Source: Gammaproteobacteria bacterium
GTDB lineage: Bacteria; Pseudomonadota; Gammaproteobacteria; Chromatiales; Chromatiaceae
Assembly: GCA_024277555.1 (NCBI GenBank)
Contig: JAJRUY010000056.1
Coordinates: forward strand, 1 to 8,242
Direction of reading: 5' to 3'
DNA length: 8,242 nt
Position 1 is the first letter of the stretch. Each line of letters starts with the position of its first letter. The translations under genes and the position numbers were made by a program. The notes under the pieces are model-generated. The model saw nothing but the letters and a program-made list of their open reading frames with translations, was not told the DNA's origin and did no database searches. This document shows positions 6,592 to 8,242 of the stretch, one piece after another.

Positions 6592-6612
6592 ACTAGTTAG
6601 GAGTTGAATATC

Positions 6613-6870
6613 ATGTCTAAGAAAATTGTTGTTGCCGCCATGGGCGCCATGTTTGCTGTTTCCGCCATTGCTGCTGGAAGCGTGTTCTCTACTCTGGATA
6701 CGGATTACAGCGGTTTTATCAGCAAGGATGAGGCTGCCGCCATGCCTGGCCTGGTGGACAAGTGGAAGGAACTGGATGCCGATGGCAGTGGCGATCTCAG
6801 TGCCAAAGAGTTTGCTGCGTACGAGTCAGCGGAAAAGCCTGCGGTGGATGCTCCCAAATCAGCCAAATGA
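6613..6870 (+). CDS. Small secreted EF-hand (Ca2+-binding) protein
   Basis: The 85-residue product has a Sec signal peptide (MSKKIVVAAMGAMFAVSAIA, probable AxA cleavage after Ala20), leaving a mature periplasmic or secreted protein of about 65 residues. It holds a pair of EF-hand loops with canonical ligand spacing: residues 29-40 (DTDYSGFISKDE) and 55-66 (DADGSGDLSAKE). Each has Asp at 1 and 3, Ser at 5, Gly at 6 and Glu at 12, so Ca2+ binding is expected. The C-terminal tail is short, acidic then basic. No enzyme domain is present, so it could be a Ca2+ buffer, sensor or partner protein; the partner is unknown. The ATG at 6613 is chosen over a TTG at 6604 because AGGAG (6599-6603) lies nine bases upstream and the signal peptide then starts normally. 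It is monocistronic, with its own sigma54-type promoter and terminator, and divergent from glrK. Confidence 0.9.
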   Translation: MSKKIVVAAMGAMFAVSAIAAGSVFSTLDTDYSGFISKDEAAAMPGLVDKWKELDADGSGDLSAKEFAAYESAEKPAVDAPKSAK

Positions 6871-6930
6871 AGGTTGAATCAAGTCTGGGTATTTTGACGG
6901 CTTGTTGAAGCTGTTACGGAGTTCCGGATT

Positions 6931-6970
6931 GCCCTGCTATCATTGCAGATAGCGGGGCTTTTTTCTGTTT
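6931..6970 (+). terminator. Intrinsic terminator after the EF-hand gene
   Basis: GCCCTGCTAT (6931-6940) pairs with ATAGCGGGGC (6949-6958) in a 10-bp stem with one G-U pair and an 8-base loop, followed by TTTTTT (6959-6964) and further T-rich sequence. It lies 60 bases past the stop codon and separates the EF-hand gene from prlC. Confidence 0.92.
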
Positions 6971-7062
6971 GGACGCGAGCCAAGACAGCTGCGCTACCCT
7001 TATCTTTCCGGGATTGAATGCGGTATATTCCGGTTTTGGCCATTTCAGGGGTATAAATTTTC

Positions 7063-8242
7063 ATGTCCAATCCATTGCTGAACTTCAGCGGCCTGCCACG
7101 GTTTACCCGGATCACCGCGCAACATGTGGAGCCGGCGATCAAGCACCTGCTTGAGGACAATCGCAGGCAGGTTCGCGCCTTGCTCGAAGAAGTATCGGAA
7201 CCGGATTGGTTCAGCTTTATCGAACCCATGGAGGAACTGGAAGACCGCTTGTCACGCGCCTGGTCTCCGGTTTCACATCTCAATGCGGTGATGAACAGTA
7301 AAGAAATGCGCCAGGCGTATAATGCCTGCCTGCCCGGACTTTCCGAATATGCCACCGAAATGGGGCAGAACGAATCCCTGTTTCGCGCCTACCAGACGGT
7401 TGAGGCGCAGGCTTCCGGGCTGGATGCTGCGCAACGCAAGCTGCTGCAAAATGCGCTACGGGAATTCCGGCTTTCCGGTGTGGATCTTCCTGCAGAAAAA
7501 AAGCAACGCTTTGGCGAGATCGCCAGCCGCCTGTCGGAAATCAACGCCAGATACGAAGAAAACCTCCTGGATGCAACCAATACTTGGCACAAGCTGATTG
7601 CTGATGAAAGCTTGCTGGCAGGCCTGCCTCCATCGGCCCTGGATCTGGCCGCGCAAACTGCCCGGCAGCGGGGGGAAAAGGGCTGGATGCTGACCCTGGA
7701 GTTTCCATCCTATCTGCCGGTAATCACTTATGCAGACAGGCGTGAGTTGCGTCGGGAAATGTATGAGGCCTATGCCACCAGGGCTTCGGATCAGGGGCCG
7801 GATGTCGGGAAGTTCGACAACAGTGAAATCATGGATGAAATCCTTGCCCTGCGCCATGAAATGGCGGGGCTGCTGGGATTTGCCAACTATGCGGAACGCT
7901 CCCTGGCGACCAAGATGGCGCGCTCTACGGAGGAAGTGCTGGCGTTCCTGCGCGACCTGGCTGCCCGCGCCAAAGTGCAGGGAGAGGCAGAACTTGCGGA
8001 ACTGCATGATTTCGCCCGGGAACAATATGGCGTAACGGAACTGGAATCCTGGGATATTCCTTACTACAGCGAAAAACTGCGCCAGCATCGCTACAGCATC
8101 AGCCAGGAAGAGCTGAAGCCATATTTTCCGGAAACCCGGGTGATTCCGGGCATGTTCGATGTAATCGGCAGGGTTTTCGCCGTACAGATCCGGGAAAGCG
8201 CGGAACAGGTGGAAACCTGGCATCCGGATGTGCGCTTCTACG
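7063..8242 (+). CDS. prlC: Oligopeptidase A (M3 family zinc peptidase), N-terminal part
   Basis: Oligopeptidase A is a cytoplasmic metallopeptidase that degrades short peptides, including cleaved signal peptides. The window holds 393 complete codons plus one base; E. coli PrlC has about 680 residues, so roughly the C-terminal 40% is missing, including the HEFGH zinc site, which is a result of the window edge. The visible part aligns closely with E. coli PrlC from the first residue: MSNPLL, FSPVSHLN-type WSPVSHLNAV, LREFRLSGVDLP, TRASDQGP, EILALRHEMAGLLGF, ATKMA, WDIPYYSEK, SISQEELKPYFPE and WHPDVRFY. The ATG at 7063 is preceded by AGGGG (7047-7051) and matches the family N-terminus. No strong promoter is visible; TATATT at 7024-7029 is a possible -10 without a good -35. 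The upstream terminator indicates a separate transcription unit. Confidence 0.97.
   Translation, partial: MSNPLLNFSGLPRFTRITAQHVEPAIKHLLEDNRRQVRALLEEVSEPDWFSFIEPMEELEDRLSRAWSPVSHLNAVMNSKEMRQAYNACLPGLSEYATEMGQNESLFRAYQTVEAQASGLDAAQRKLLQNALREFRLSGVDLPAEKKQRFGEIASRLSEINARYEENLLDATNTWHKLIADESLLAGLPPSALDLAAQTARQRGEKGWMLTLEFPSYLPVITYADRRELRREMYEAYATRASDQGPDVGKFDNSEIMDEILALRHEMAGLLGFANYAERSLATKMARSTEEVLAFLRDLAARAKVQGEAELAELHDFAREQYGVTELESWDIPYYSEKLRQHRYSISQEELKPYFPETRVIPGMFDVIGRVFAVQIRESAEQVETWHPDVRFY

Noticed and set aside
6910..7062. Heat-shock (sigma32) promoter for prlC
   Set aside because: The E. coli gene is heat-induced, but no CTTGAA-type -35 with a CCCCAT-type -10 at proper spacing was found here.
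7456..8223. Long open frame on the - strand
   Set aside because: It is opposite prlC, which matches its family closely throughout.

Overview
The window looks like chromosomal DNA of a gammaproteobacterium of moderate to fairly high GC. The predicted AroE, GlrK/GlrR and oligopeptidase A read like diverged relatives of the Escherichia coli proteins, and a glrK-qseG-glrR gene order is typical of Gammaproteobacteria. Genus cannot be told from the sequence. There are no mobile genes, CRISPR arrays, rRNAs or tRNAs. The only repeat-like element is at the left edge.

Layout. Positions 1-325 hold a palindromic dispersed-repeat-type element and promoter-like sequence. Next comes a + strand pair: aroE (326-1141, shikimate dehydrogenase) and, seven bases later, a large lipoprotein of unknown function (1149-2888) that ends at a strong intrinsic terminator (2912-2945). 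Convergent to it on the - strand is a tightly coupled three-gene operon, transcribed glrK (6338-4896), qseG-like lipoprotein (4899-4291), glrR (4304-2955). It encodes a membrane sensor kinase, an outer-membrane lipoprotein partner and a sigma54-dependent response regulator. Divergent from glrK is a small secreted EF-hand protein gene (6613-6870, +) with its own terminator (6931-6970). The window closes with the first 393 codons of prlC (oligopeptidase A, 7063 to the edge), cut before its zinc site.

The most interesting part is the 274-base divergent intergenic region 6339-6612. It contains one exact match (6376-6393) and one near match (6444-6461) to the GlrR operator TGTC-N10-GACA, then an IHF-like site (6494-6506), then a near-consensus sigma54 -24/-12 promoter (6526-6541) pointing at the EF-hand gene. 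A perfect 10-bp dyad (6535-6558) overlaps the -12 element and the predicted start site. This is the classic layout of a sigma54 enhancer-promoter. It predicts that GlrK-QseG-GlrR drives a secreted, probably Ca2+-binding, EF-hand protein. In E. coli the same system drives the small RNA GlmY, whose gene lies just upstream of glrK. No GlmY-like RNA is evident here. The operator matches, promoter and gene order are read directly from the sequence; the regulatory link is an inference.
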